Positions 6,946-14,282 are shown, counted from the first letter of the stretch. The stretch: 15,658 nucleotides of DNA from JBMOMT01 sp049324835 (GCA_049324835.1 JBMOMT010000029.1:1-15658), one strand, 5' to 3'. The notes: generated from the sequence alone by a model not told the origin. Numbers and translations are program-made.

Positions 6946-7932
6946 TCAGACCATCATATCGGCGGCGCGGGCAAAAAGCCCCGCCGAACCGCCGGTGTGC
7001 CAGAACAGGATCGTCTCATCGGCGCGGTAGAGGCCGTGGCGCAGACGCTCGACAAAGGCGGCCAGGGCGCGCCCGGTGTAGATCGGATCCACGATGATGC
7101 CCTCGGTGCGGGCCAGCAGACGGATCGCCTCACGCTCGGCGGCAGTGATGGCGCCGTAACGGTGGGTGCCGCAGGCATCGATCAGAATAAAATCCTCGTC
7201 GGCAAAATCCAACGACAGGCCCAGGTAGGCAGCCGTTTCCCTCGCCAACTGCTCGACCTTTTGCCGGATGCCGGGGATGGCCTGGTTGTTCATGCCCTCC
7301 AGTTGCGCCTCCAGCCTCAAGGCCTTGAGGCCCACCAGCAGACCGGCGTACGTTCCACCGGAACCACAGGTCACCACGATACGATCCACACGCTGGCCCT
7401 GTTCCTTCAACTGGAGCGCCAACTCTTCGACCGCAGCCACGTAACCGGCAGAGCCGATCGTGTCCGAAGCGCCCACGGGGACGACGTACAGCCGTGCGCC
7501 TTCGGCCCGCAGGGCGTCTGCTTCCTGGGCCAGCGCTTCGTTCCAGCCCCGATCTCCACCCCAACGGATCTCGGCGCCCAGCAAGTCCATGAGCAGCAGG
7601 TTGCCGTTCCACCCGGCGCGCGGCGGCGGGTAACCGCCCAGCACCACCACGCAGCGCAGTCCGAGCCTGGCCGCGGCGGCAGCCGTCTGCCGACAGTGAT
7701 TCGATTGCTGGCCGGCGGCCGTGATGACCGTATCGGCCCCCTGGCTCAACACGTGGCCCAGGGTGAATTCCAGTTTGCGGCTTTTGTTGCCGCCGGTGGC
7801 CAGCCCTGTCTGATCGTCGCGTTTGATCAGCAGGCGCGGCGCATCCCCCAACGCCTGTCGCAGGCGCGGCATCTCTTCCAGGGGCGTGGGCAACTGGGCC
7901 AGCGCGACCCGTGGCAAATGATCGGTCAACAC
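6946..7932 (-). CDS. D-cysteine desulfhydrase-like PLP enzyme (ACC deaminase family)
   Basis: A 328-residue fold-type II PLP enzyme. Lys50 in GGNKSRKLE is the Schiff-base residue, Ser77-Asn78-His79 in QQSNHCRQT is the conserved nucleophile/cofactor segment, and GSGGTYAGL binds the PLP phosphate. The C-terminal motif reads DPIYTGRA. ACC deaminases have Tyr-Glu-Gly here, whereas D-cysteine desulfhydrases have Tyr-Thr-Gly, so D-cysteine desulfhydrase (releasing pyruvate, sulfide and ammonia) or a relative such as L-cysteate sulfo-lyase is favoured. The start appears to be GTG at 7932, nine bases after AGGAGG, which lies in the last codons of the S9 peptidase gene; only four bases separate the two genes, implying translational coupling. 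The next gene starts 35 bp on. The exact substrate remains open. Confidence 0.93.
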   Translation of the reverse strand: MLTDHLPRVALAQLPTPLEEMPRLRQALGDAPRLLIKRDDQTGLATGGNKSRKLEFTLGHVLSQGADTVITAAGQQSNHCRQTAAAAARLGLRCVVVLGGYPPPRAGWNGNLLLMDLLGAEIRWGGDRGWNEALAQEADALRAEGARLYVVPVGASDTIGSAGYVAAVEELALQLKEQGQRVDRIVVTCGSGGTYAGLLVGLKALRLEAQLEGMNNQAIPGIRQKVEQLARETAAYLGLSLDFADEDFILIDACGTHRYGAITAAEREAIRLLARTEGIIVDPIYTGRALAAFVERLRHGLYRADETILFWHTGGSAGLFARAADMMV

Positions 7933-7936
7933 GATC

Positions 7937-9937
7937 TCATTCCTCCTTTGAGTTGGCGGCGAACGCCGTCTCGATGCCCAGCACGTAACGGTTCATCCAG
8001 GCCAGCAGCGCCTCGTTCTGTGCGCGGCGCAGAATCGGCGCCCCGGCAATCGAGCCGACGTGTGGACTGCCCGGCAGGCGCAACATCTCGACCGTGCAGC
8101 CGTTGGCCTTGAGCACGGTGTAAAACTGCTCCGATTGTTCCGCCGGACAGCGCCAATCGTGCTCGCCCTGCACCAGCAGCGTGGGTGTGGTGCAGCGATG
8201 GGCGTAGGTGATGGGCGAACAGCGCCGGTAAACCTCCGGCATCTCGTGGGGATGTCCGCCCAGTTCCCTGACGGCGAACCTGACGCCGATGTCGCTGACG
8301 CCGTAAAAGCTCTGCCAGTTGGTCACCGGATTCTCCGGCACGGCAGCTTTGAAACGATCCGTCTGGCCCACGATCCAACACGAGAGGTTGCCGCCGCCGG
8401 AAAGGCCACAGCAGCCCAGGCGCTCCGGATCGGCGAGGCCCTTTTCGATGGCGTGATCGACACCGGCCATCAGGTCCTGGTAGTCCAGATTGCCCCAATC
8501 GCCAACGATCTGGGTGCTAAAGGCGTTGCCATAGCCGGTGGACGCGCGCTGGTTGATAAACAGCACGGCGTAACCCGCACCGGCCAGCATCTGAAAGTCA
8601 AAAGAGAACAGGTGCCCAAAGGCCGAGTGTGGCCCGCCGTGGATGTACAGGATCGTCGGATGCGGTGCCTGGCCCTGCGCCGGCAGCATGATCCAGCCCT
8701 CTACCTGAACGCCGTCACTGCCAGGAAAACACAGGTGCTCCACCACAGGCAGCGCCCACTCGGCGATCAGATCGGCATTGAGATGGGTCAGACGGCGCTC
8801 GTCTGCCCCTTCCAGATCGCTGAGGTACAGATCGGTGGGGTTGTGTAACGTGCTGACCAGGTAAAGCAGGCGACCGGCCCGCATATCCTGCGGCACGCAG
8901 GCGCGCTCGCCGCCCAGCACCGGCAGGCATCTCTGCGGCCCGCTCAACGCGATGCGATAAATCTGGACGGCGCCGCCATCCTGCACCTGCACGTAGGCCG
9001 CCCGGCCATCTTGCGGCATCAGAATTCGCGGTGCGCGCACCGACATCACCGGCATGTCCGGCTGTATCGCGCCCCCCACCTGCCGATCCAGCCCGGCTGT
9101 GCGGCACTGCGGCTCGCCGCCGCCACCCTCGACGACCCAGAGATCGTTTTGGCTGCCAATGGGCCGTTCGGCGGGCACACCGACAAAGGCCACCCGCTTG
9201 CTATCGGGCGTCCAGGCTGCCGAGAGGATCTCGCCCCAACCGGCCACAATCTGTCGCACCTGGCCCTCCAGATCGACCGCTCGCAGATCCGGGTACGTGC
9301 GATGTGAATCGGGAAACAGAGCGGCGAGGAACAGGATCTCGCGGCCATCCGGCGACCAGACGAGCCCACTTTTTTGGCAGGGTTCGTCGGTCAGCCGCCG
9401 TGGCTCGCCGCCCTCCACGGCGATGAGGTAAATGTCCTGCCAGGCGTTTTGCAGGTAACCCAGCCCATCAAAACGATAAATGTGTCGCGAAAGGCGGTAG
9501 GGCATGGCAGCGTCTGGCGGCTCTGCTTCTGGCCCGGCAGTAAAGGCCACAAACTTGCCATCGGGCGACCATTCCGGCCCGCCGCCCACGCCCTGTTTCA
9601 TGGCCGTCAGCGGGCGCGCCTCACCGCCATCCACCGCGATGAGATAGAGCTGGGGTTTTTTATCGCGGGTCGAGAGAAATGCGATGTGCCGGCCGTCGGG
9701 CGACCAGCGAGGGTTGGTATCGCTGGCGGTTCCGGCGGTGAGCTGGCGCGTTTTGCCCGTCGCCAGCGAGAGGAGCCAGATGGCGGTGCGCTCTTGGGGC
9801 GGCTCGTTTTCTGTCTCGACACGAGCGACCGTATAGGCCACCGTCTGGCCGTCCGGAGCAAGTTGGCCGTCCTGGAGAAATCCAAGACGAAACAGATCGT
9901 CCGGTTGAACGGCGCGGAGTCTTGGGTTTTTGCCCAC
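7937..9937 (-). CDS. S9 family oligopeptidase (acylaminoacyl-peptidase-like)
   Basis: A 666-residue serine peptidase of the prolyl oligopeptidase family, which cleaves short or N-acylated peptides. The first about 400 residues form a beta-propeller with repeated WSPDGR/WSPDGK/WTPDSK blades. The C-terminal alpha/beta-hydrolase domain has HGGPH (oxyanion region), the nucleophile Ser513 in GLSGGG, Asp594 in GEHDWRCP and His626 in PGSPHVG. GLSGGG replaces the more common GxSYGG. I chose GTG at 9937 because CCGGGAGGGACATC precedes it; a TTG at 9976 would overlap the upstream gene's end and lacks a site. There is no signal peptide, so it should act inside the cell. It starts 19 bp after the serine hydrolase gene and is coupled to the desulfhydrase-like gene. 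It probably supplies amino acids from imported peptides to the downstream enzymes. Confidence 0.94.
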   Translation of the reverse strand: MGKNPRLRAVQPDDLFRLGFLQDGQLAPDGQTVAYTVARVETENEPPQERTAIWLLSLATGKTRQLTAGTASDTNPRWSPDGRHIAFLSTRDKKPQLYLIAVDGGEARPLTAMKQGVGGGPEWSPDGKFVAFTAGPEAEPPDAAMPYRLSRHIYRFDGLGYLQNAWQDIYLIAVEGGEPRRLTDEPCQKSGLVWSPDGREILFLAALFPDSHRTYPDLRAVDLEGQVRQIVAGWGEILSAAWTPDSKRVAFVGVPAERPIGSQNDLWVVEGGGGEPQCRTAGLDRQVGGAIQPDMPVMSVRAPRILMPQDGRAAYVQVQDGGAVQIYRIALSGPQRCLPVLGGERACVPQDMRAGRLLYLVSTLHNPTDLYLSDLEGADERRLTHLNADLIAEWALPVVEHLCFPGSDGVQVEGWIMLPAQGQAPHPTILYIHGGPHSAFGHLFSFDFQMLAGAGYAVLFINQRASTGYGNAFSTQIVGDWGNLDYQDLMAGVDHAIEKGLADPERLGCCGLSGGGNLSCWIVGQTDRFKAAVPENPVTNWQSFYGVSDIGVRFAVRELGGHPHEMPEVYRRCSPITYAHRCTTPTLLVQGEHDWRCPAEQSEQFYTVLKANGCTVEMLRLPGSPHVGSIAGAPILRRAQNEALLAWMNRYVLGIETAFAANSKEE

Positions 9938-9956
9938 GATGTCCCTCCCGGTCTGT

Positions 9957-11594
9957 TCAGGCAGTGCGCCTGACAAAAAGGATATTTCGCGCCCGATCGC
10001 AGCTCAGGCGCATGGTCGAGACCTGGCCAACCGCATCACGCTCAAAGTGAAGCGTCAGTTGATCGTGCCAGAACATGTCACGATAACCCGGCTTGAGTGG
10101 TTCCTCTGAAGCGCCGCGGTACACGAGATGGAGCCGGCCATCCTTCACCACGATGTGATGGGTAACGTCCAGCTCGGCGCTGTGGTATGCGCCGACATAC
10201 GCCTCCAATTGAGCGCCACCGACAGCGACGACCGCGACAGCCTCCAACGTGTCGGGCGGCGACTCACCCTCACTCAGCCGGATGAGCCAGGGATTTTGAG
10301 GTTGCTCCTCCTCTGCGGCGACGCACTTGTGCTCGAAAACGAGGCGCACCGCATAGGCCGGCTCCTCGGCCCGAAACTCGGTGGGGCTGACGGGCACGAG
10401 TCCCAGGCGTTGATCCCACATACCGGCCACCAGTTTATCGTCCTCCAGGGCCAGTTCGAGGACCGCATCGCTGGCAGGGCTGTGATACACACCCACCTTG
10501 TCGGCCACATCCTCTGCCGCAAGCTGGCAGTCCTCGGTTTCGGCGGGCGTCGTCCGCCCGGCCCACTCCCGACCGAGCAAGCCGGCCAGGCAGAGATCGG
10601 CCACCTTTTTCGCCAGCCAGGTCGGCTCGAAGGTGCTCAGGTTGGCCAGACAGATCACCGACAGCGCCTGTTGCGGGAAACGGATCATCTCTGCCCGAAA
10701 GCCCACAAAAGCGCCGCCGTGGCTGACCATCGTCAGCCCTCTGTGATTGCTGACCTCCAAACCAAAGGCGTAATCGAGCTGGCGACCGTCGTTGAGCCGG
10801 CCGGGCGCCAAAAGCTGCTGGATGAGCGCCTGCCCGCCCTGGCCCAGCCGGTTGTGGTAAAAATTCCTGTCCCACAGCAGCAGGTCCTCTACCGTGGTGA
10901 AAAGACCACCATCACCCACCATGTCCAGAGTGGTCATACAGATGCGGAAACCACCCTCGCCGTGGGGTGTGTATCCGGCCGCCCGGTTTTTGACGATCTC
11001 GGTGTGATCGTCGTGAAAGTGGGTGTGCGCCATGCCCAGCGGCCCAAAGATGTTCTCCTGGGCATACTGGCGCAGTGTCTGGCCACTGACCCGCTGCACG
11101 ATCGCGCCCAGCAGATAATAGCCCGAGTTGCTGTAGAGATACTGCTCACCCGGCGCAAAGTTGAGCCCTTTTTGCCGGCCGATCATCTCGACAGCCTCAT
11201 CGTTGGTGAAAAAATCGTCGTCGCGCATGCCGGCCAGACTCATCAGGCTCAGGTAATCGCGGATGCCGCTGGTGTGATGCACGAGATGCCGCAGCGTGAT
11301 GGGTCGCTCGTAAGGCGGCATCTGTGGCAGAAAAGTGCGGATGTCATCGTCCAGCGTCAGTTTTTCCTGCCCGGCCAGCAAGACGATGCAGGCCGCAACG
11401 AATTGTTTAGAGGTCGAGGCGATGCGAAAAACGGTGCGGGGTGAAATGGGGATATCGTGCTCCAGGTTGGCCATGCCGTAACCGCGCGCATAGACCAACT
11501 CGCCGTTCCAGATGACGCCCAGCGCGCAGCCCGGTGAATCGGGCCTGGCCCACGGGGCAAACAGCCCATCGATCTCGTCGGTGGGAAAAATCAT
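9957..11594 (-). CDS. Class C beta-lactamase-like serine hydrolase
   Basis: A 545-residue serine hydrolase of the class C beta-lactamase/DD-peptidase superfamily. The N-terminal catalytic domain has Ser60-Thr-Ser-Lys63 (SxxK), HHTSG at about 106-110, Tyr154-Ser-Asn156 (YxN) and His292-Gly-Gly294 replacing the KTG motif. HxG in this position is found in D-aminopeptidases and many esterases rather than true beta-lactamases. The C-terminal about 180 residues are beta-rich repeats (GVYHSPASDAVLELAL, GAYHSAELDVTHHIVV), like the accessory domains of D-aminopeptidase relatives. The ATG at 11594 has AGGAGG eight bases upstream; a longer reading frame to 12005 runs through the intergenic element and the next gene and is not used. 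It has no signal peptide. As the first gene of the six-gene set, beside a D-amino-acid deacylase, a D-peptide or D-amino-acid amide hydrolase is attractive but unproven; an esterase is the alternative. Confidence 0.93.
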   Translation of the reverse strand: MIFPTDEIDGLFAPWARPDSPGCALGVIWNGELVYARGYGMANLEHDIPISPRTVFRIASTSKQFVAACIVLLAGQEKLTLDDDIRTFLPQMPPYERPITLRHLVHHTSGIRDYLSLMSLAGMRDDDFFTNDEAVEMIGRQKGLNFAPGEQYLYSNSGYYLLGAIVQRVSGQTLRQYAQENIFGPLGMAHTHFHDDHTEIVKNRAAGYTPHGEGGFRICMTTLDMVGDGGLFTTVEDLLLWDRNFYHNRLGQGGQALIQQLLAPGRLNDGRQLDYAFGLEVSNHRGLTMVSHGGAFVGFRAEMIRFPQQALSVICLANLSTFEPTWLAKKVADLCLAGLLGREWAGRTTPAETEDCQLAAEDVADKVGVYHSPASDAVLELALEDDKLVAGMWDQRLGLVPVSPTEFRAEEPAYAVRLVFEHKCVAAEEEQPQNPWLIRLSEGESPPDTLEAVAVVAVGGAQLEAYVGAYHSAELDVTHHIVVKDGRLHLVYRGASEEPLKPGYRDMFWHDQLTLHFERDAVGQVSTMRLSCDRARNILFVRRTA

Positions 11595-11653
11595 CCGGTC
11601 ACCTCCTCTGCGGTCAGAAGAAAAGGCCTGGGCAAACCATAACCAACTGATAG

Positions 11654-11790
11654 AACTGCTCACCCTGCCGCAGGCTCTTGTAGGAGCCGTGTCTCTGCTG
11701 ACGCAATTTGTCGATTCACCAGCGTCCAGTTGGCCAGACTGTGGGACAGGATGAACGATTTTGGCCTGCGGGAGGGTAGGCTGGGCAGTT
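11654..11790. mobile_element. Inverted-repeat element, copy A (MITE-like)
   Basis: The left end AACTGCTCA + CCCTGCCGCAGGC (11654-11675) is inverted at 11764-11790 as AACTGCCCA + GCCTA + CCCTCCCGCAGGC. The right arm carries five extra bases (GCCTA). The same ends with the same five-base asymmetry recur at 14283-14404, so this is a family. The element lies in the untranslated leader of the serine-hydrolase operon, downstream of its candidate promoter. A small hairpin GGCTC-TTGTAG-GAGCC follows the left arm. No flanking duplication is evident. Confidence 0.75.
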
Positions 11791-11795
11791 ACAAC

Positions 11796-11838
11796 TGATA
11801 TACCATCAATATCTGATCGAGATGCGGCTGGTATATTA
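11796..11838. promoter_or_regulatory. Candidate GntR/FCD operator half-sites
   Basis: TGATATACCA (11796-11805) and TGGTATATTA (11829-11838) are inverted with respect to each other (9 of 10 matching), and each is close to the palindrome TGGTATACCA. Several GntR/FCD regulators (UxuR/ExuR and NanR types) bind TGGTATACCA- or GGTATA-like sequences. The right site overlaps the -10 box of the minus-strand promoter, as expected for a repressor. The operon it would control encodes such a regulator at 4770-5417. No other intergenic GGTATA/TATACC site was seen in the window. Confidence 0.45.
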
Positions 11839-11863
11839 TAATCGAAAGGAGAACAACGATCAA
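11835..11863 (-). promoter_or_regulatory. Sigma-70-type promoter for the six-gene minus-strand operon
   Basis: On the minus strand TTGATC (11863-11858) is followed after exactly 17 bp by TATAAT (11840-11835). This predicts a start near 11828 and a leader of about 235 nt, containing the inverted-repeat element, before the ATG at 11594. It lies between the stop of the glycosyltransferase gene (11902) and the serine hydrolase gene. Confidence 0.65.
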
Positions 11864-11901
11864 GTTGTCTGGCGATACGAATGGGTGTATGATACGGACG
11901 G

Positions 11902-13386
11902 TTATTCGGCCAACTGGAAACGCCACACCGTGACCCGGGCCAGACCTTGCTCCAACACCTGCTGCCGGTGCGTCTGAAGCCAGCGTAACACCAGATGGCG
12001 TTCATCCCACATTTCCATCTCGGTGCCGATCAACCACACCGTCTGTCGGTCGTCGATGAGGGCCTGCATCTGCCGATCCGCTTCAGTTTCGTCCATCAAA
12101 TAGTAACCAGTCTGATCGCGGTGGTTGGTGTACAATCCTTCGGCGGCATCAAAGGGCTGGGGATAATAGTACTCAAAGGTGTAGCGGCCATAGGGAATCT
12201 GAAAGACGATCAAGTCGCCGGGTCGGTAACCCTCCGCCACCAGGCGCGCCGCGCTACGAAAATCGGACTTGATGACATGGGTGGTTTGCACCCACCAACC
12301 CTGGAGCACAAAGACGACGAGCAGCACCGCCGCTGCGATTTGCGCCGGTCGCCAGCGTGAACCGATGGCCGCCAGCCCGCGCGCCAGCAGCAGCGCGTAG
12401 GCCGGCGCCACGTAGACGAGATAACGATCGGTAAAGATGGGCATACCCAACGAGATCAGATAGACGGCCAGCACCGGCAAGACGAGCCACGAGACCAGTT
12501 GGAGCACGCTGCGGTAACCACCTTGAAAAGGTAATACCACACCACTCAACAGCAGAAACAGAAACAGGCCCCTCGAAACAGGCTCCCAGGGTGTCGCCAC
12601 ACCTCGGCTGAAGGCCAAAAAGAGAATCTGCACCATGTGCGGCAAAGAGTAAAAGAGGTGGCCGGTCTGAAAGTCGGAAAAAAGGGTGCGCGCCTGCCAG
12701 ATCGCCAGTGGCAGATAGGGCAGCGTGAGCGCGGCCATGGCCACCAACCAGCCGCGCCAGTATCGCCGGCATCGCTGCCAGCCCCAAACGAACCACAGCG
12801 CCTGGGGCAGCAAGATCAACACCGCCAGAACGTGCGTATACATCAGCAGGCTGGTGATCGCTACGTGACCCAGCCACCACTGCCAGCGGCCCTCATCCAG
12901 GGCGCGCAGATAAAGGTAGCCAGAGAGTAACCCCAACGCCAGCACCAGGCTGTACATCTTGAGTTCCTGGGCATACCACACCAGGTAAGGTGAAAGGGCT
13001 GCCAACGCCGCACCGATGGCAGCCACCGACCGACCGGCCAATCGGCGGCCCACCACCCAGGTGAGCGGCACGGCCAGCACACCAAAAAAGAGAGAGGAAT
13101 ATCGGGCGGCGAACTCGGTCTGGCCCACCAGAGCCAACCAGGGTCGAAGCAGGAGAAAATAGAGCGGCCCATTCCAACCGGGGCGGGTGAAATGGGCCAA
13201 AAGCTCTGTCACAGGCGACCGGGCAAAACGAATGGCGTCTGTTTCGTCGCGCCACAGGCTCTGAAACTCCAGGTGCCAGGCGCGCAGCGCAAAGGCCAGC
13301 AGCGACAACAGAACCAGCCAGACGAACACTCGCTGCGCTGAGGGGTTGGTGCGTTTGAAATGCCAGGGTGGGTTCTGCCGGATCAC
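11902..13386 (-). CDS. GT39/PMT-type membrane glycosyltransferase
   Basis: A 494-residue polytopic membrane protein of the GT-C superfamily (protein O-mannosyltransferase/ArnT-like), which uses a polyprenyl-phosphate sugar donor on the outer face of the membrane. After the first membrane helix (FVWLVLLSLLAFALRAW) comes the conserved acidic pair Asp47-Glu48 in SLWRDETD. The following GWNGPLYFLLLRPW, AARYSSLFFGVLAVPLTW and YLVWYAQELKMYSLVLA segments are typical of the family, and about nine or more hydrophobic stretches precede a soluble C-terminal domain from about residue 360. The start is GTG overlapping the stop of the Thr/Pro-rich surface protein gene by four bases (GTGA), so translation is probably coupled. 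That makes the neighbour a plausible acceptor. The acceptor could equally be a lipid or another protein. Confidence 0.9.
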   Translation of the reverse strand: MIRQNPPWHFKRTNPSAQRVFVWLVLLSLLAFALRAWHLEFQSLWRDETDAIRFARSPVTELLAHFTRPGWNGPLYFLLLRPWLALVGQTEFAARYSSLFFGVLAVPLTWVVGRRLAGRSVAAIGAALAALSPYLVWYAQELKMYSLVLALGLLSGYLYLRALDEGRWQWWLGHVAITSLLMYTHVLAVLILLPQALWFVWGWQRCRRYWRGWLVAMAALTLPYLPLAIWQARTLFSDFQTGHLFYSLPHMVQILFLAFSRGVATPWEPVSRGLFLFLLLSGVVLPFQGGYRSVLQLVSWLVLPVLAVYLISLGMPIFTDRYLVYVAPAYALLLARGLAAIGSRWRPAQIAAAVLLVVFVLQGWWVQTTHVIKSDFRSAARLVAEGYRPGDLIVFQIPYGRYTFEYYYPQPFDAAEGLYTNHRDQTGYYLMDETEADRQMQALIDDRQTVWLIGTEMEMWDERHLVLRWLQTHRQQVLEQGLARVTVWRFQLAE

Positions 13387-13964
13387 GATGCCTGCGTGCG
13401 GTTGCGCAATGCGTTGCCGATGTACAACCCGGCGACGGCGGCCAGGACCAGGATGACTCCCACCACGATCCAGCCGACGAAATCGGTGGCCGCCGTTGAA
13501 CCTTCGGTCGAGGTGAGGTTAGGGGTAGGCAGCCGGCCCTGCGGGGTGGCCGTGGACGGCAAAAGGGGCATCCGTACAAAACCCGCCGTCGGCGATGGTG
13601 TATCGATGGGCGCGACCGTAGGGGGCAACGGGGTAGCGGTGACTGTTGCCTCTGTCGGGGTGGCGGTAACTGGTGCTTCTGTCGGGGTGGCAGAGGCTAT
13701 CGTTTCTGTGGGGGTGGCAGCGGGCGGCACAGGCGAATTGGTGGGTGTGGCAGCAGGCGACGTGGCGGTGGGCGCCAGGGTAGCCGTGGGGGGCGGCGAT
13801 GTGGGTGTGTTCGCCGGCGATTGAAAGAGCGTCTCCAGCGCCGCCGCACCTATCGGAGTGGTGGCCAAGACAAACAATGCCGCCCCCGCGCTCAACAGCA
13901 ACAAGATCGAGAGCAGATCGCGGTTCAAATGGCGGAGCAAGGAGACAAATCTGGATTGGTGCAT
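13383..13964 (-). CDS. Two-TM Thr/Pro-rich surface protein
   Basis: A 193-residue protein with no recognisable enzymatic domain. Residues about 16-45 are a hydrophobic signal anchor (LLSILLLLSAGAALFVLA). Residues about 49-160 are a low-complexity Thr/Pro/Ala/Ser tract with PTATP, TPTNSP and four nine-residue units of TPTEAPVTA type (84-119). Residues 163-184 form a second membrane helix (GWIVVGVILVLAAVAGLYIG) followed by a short Arg-containing tail. It would display a Thr-rich loop outside the cell. ATG 13964 has GGGAGG five bases upstream and a strong promoter close by. Its stop overlaps the GT39 gene start. Thr/Pro-rich extracellular tracts are classic O-glycosylation targets, so it may be a substrate of that enzyme; its own role is unknown. 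Confidence 0.85.
   Translation of the reverse strand: MHQSRFVSLLRHLNRDLLSILLLLSAGAALFVLATTPIGAAALETLFQSPANTPTSPPPTATLAPTATSPAATPTNSPVPPAATPTETIASATPTEAPVTATPTEATVTATPLPPTVAPIDTPSPTAGFVRMPLLPSTATPQGRLPTPNLTSTEGSTAATDFVGWIVVGVILVLAAVAGLYIGNALRNRTQAS
13608..13715 (-). repeat. 27-bp tandem repeat coding for a nine-residue unit
   Basis: Within the Thr/Pro-rich gene, four consecutive 27-bp units encode TPTETIASA, TPTEAPVTA, TPTEATVTA and TPLPPTVAP. The middle two are nearly identical at the DNA level (CTGTCGGGGTGGC core on the plus strand), the outer ones diverged. This indicates growth by unit duplication. Confidence 0.7.
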
Positions 13965-13995
13965 CTGGTCCTCCCACTAGAAAAGGCGTCCACCC

Positions 13996-14023
13996 ATTAT
14001 ATCAGATTGGCCGTTTTTGGCAA
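13996..14023 (-). promoter_or_regulatory. Sigma-70-type promoter for the surface protein/GT39 pair
   Basis: On the minus strand TTGCCA (14023-14018) is followed after 16 bp by a perfect TATAAT (14001-13996). The predicted start near 13988 leaves a leader of about 25 nt containing the GGGAGG ribosome binding site of the gene starting at 13964. Confidence 0.8.
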
Positions 14024-14080
14024 CTGTATCGTTCTTTCTCAACTTGTGGGACGGCCTGTCGCCTCCACAGCCTTTAGCCC

Positions 14081-14221
14081 CAATACGGTTCAGTTAAGCG
14101 CGCGTCAAGAAGTGCGACGCACTTGGGAAAGTGCATGGCGGCGATAAACCTGCACAAAAAGCGACTCTCGGGCGCGTTGCGTAGCCCACCAAGTGTGTCG
14201 CACCTTATCTAAACCGTATTG
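14081..14221. mobile_element. 141-bp MITE with 10-bp target duplication
   Basis: Left end CAATACGGTTCAGTTAAG (14081-14098) matches the inverted right end CAATACGGTTTAGATAAG (14221-14204) at 16 of 18 positions. A second inner pair, GTGCGACGCACTTGG (14112-14126) and its inverted copy (14203-14189, one mismatch), extends the symmetry; the left arm has 13 extra bases between the two blocks. The element is flanked exactly by the direct repeat CCTTTAGCCC (14071-14080 and 14222-14231). It has no coding capacity. A perfect 10-bp duplication suggests mobilisation by a transposase that makes 9-12 bp duplications, as IS4-group enzymes do (inference). Confidence 0.9.
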
Positions 14222-14282
14222 CCTTTAGCCCTGCTCGAAACGGTTCGTGTCTCTGGATCTTGTGGAAAATCCTTGCCAGATG

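Larger units (their letters stand above)
11786..11905 (+). other. Coding-like fragment on the opposite strand
   Basis: A plus-strand frame opens inside the right arm of the inverted-repeat element, passes ATG 11822 and reads YYNRKENNDQVVWRYEW, then VYDTDGYSANW, before running into the 3' end of the glycosyltransferase gene, where it loses protein-like character and stops near 11977. The ATG has no ribosome binding site. The composition, rich in Tyr, Trp, Arg, Asp and Glu, looks more protein-like than chance, so it may be a gene scrap left by rearrangement. The stretch also holds the minus-strand promoter, so chance is a real alternative. Confidence 0.2.

Noticed and set aside
5399..8112. Long plus-strand frames opposite the aminotransferase and desulfhydrase genes (about 5399-6607 and 6925-8112)
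   Set aside because: Both mirror well-supported minus-strand genes, have no ribosome binding site, and show no recognisable domain.
9938..9976. TTG start giving the S9 peptidase 13 more residues
   Set aside because: It would overlap the preceding gene's end and lacks a ribosome binding site; GTG 9937 has GGGAGG at the right distance.
10128..11444. 438-codon plus-strand frame opposite the serine hydrolase gene
   Set aside because: Antisense shadow; SxxK, YxN and HxG motifs on the minus strand identify the real gene.
11595..11830. Riboswitch in the long leader of the minus-strand operon
   Set aside because: The length is mostly accounted for by the inverted-repeat element; no conserved riboswitch core was recognised by eye.
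11595..12005. N-terminal extension of the serine hydrolase
   Set aside because: The frame stays open through the inverted-repeat element and into the GT39 gene, but an AGGAGG site precedes ATG 11594 and the family domain begins right after it.
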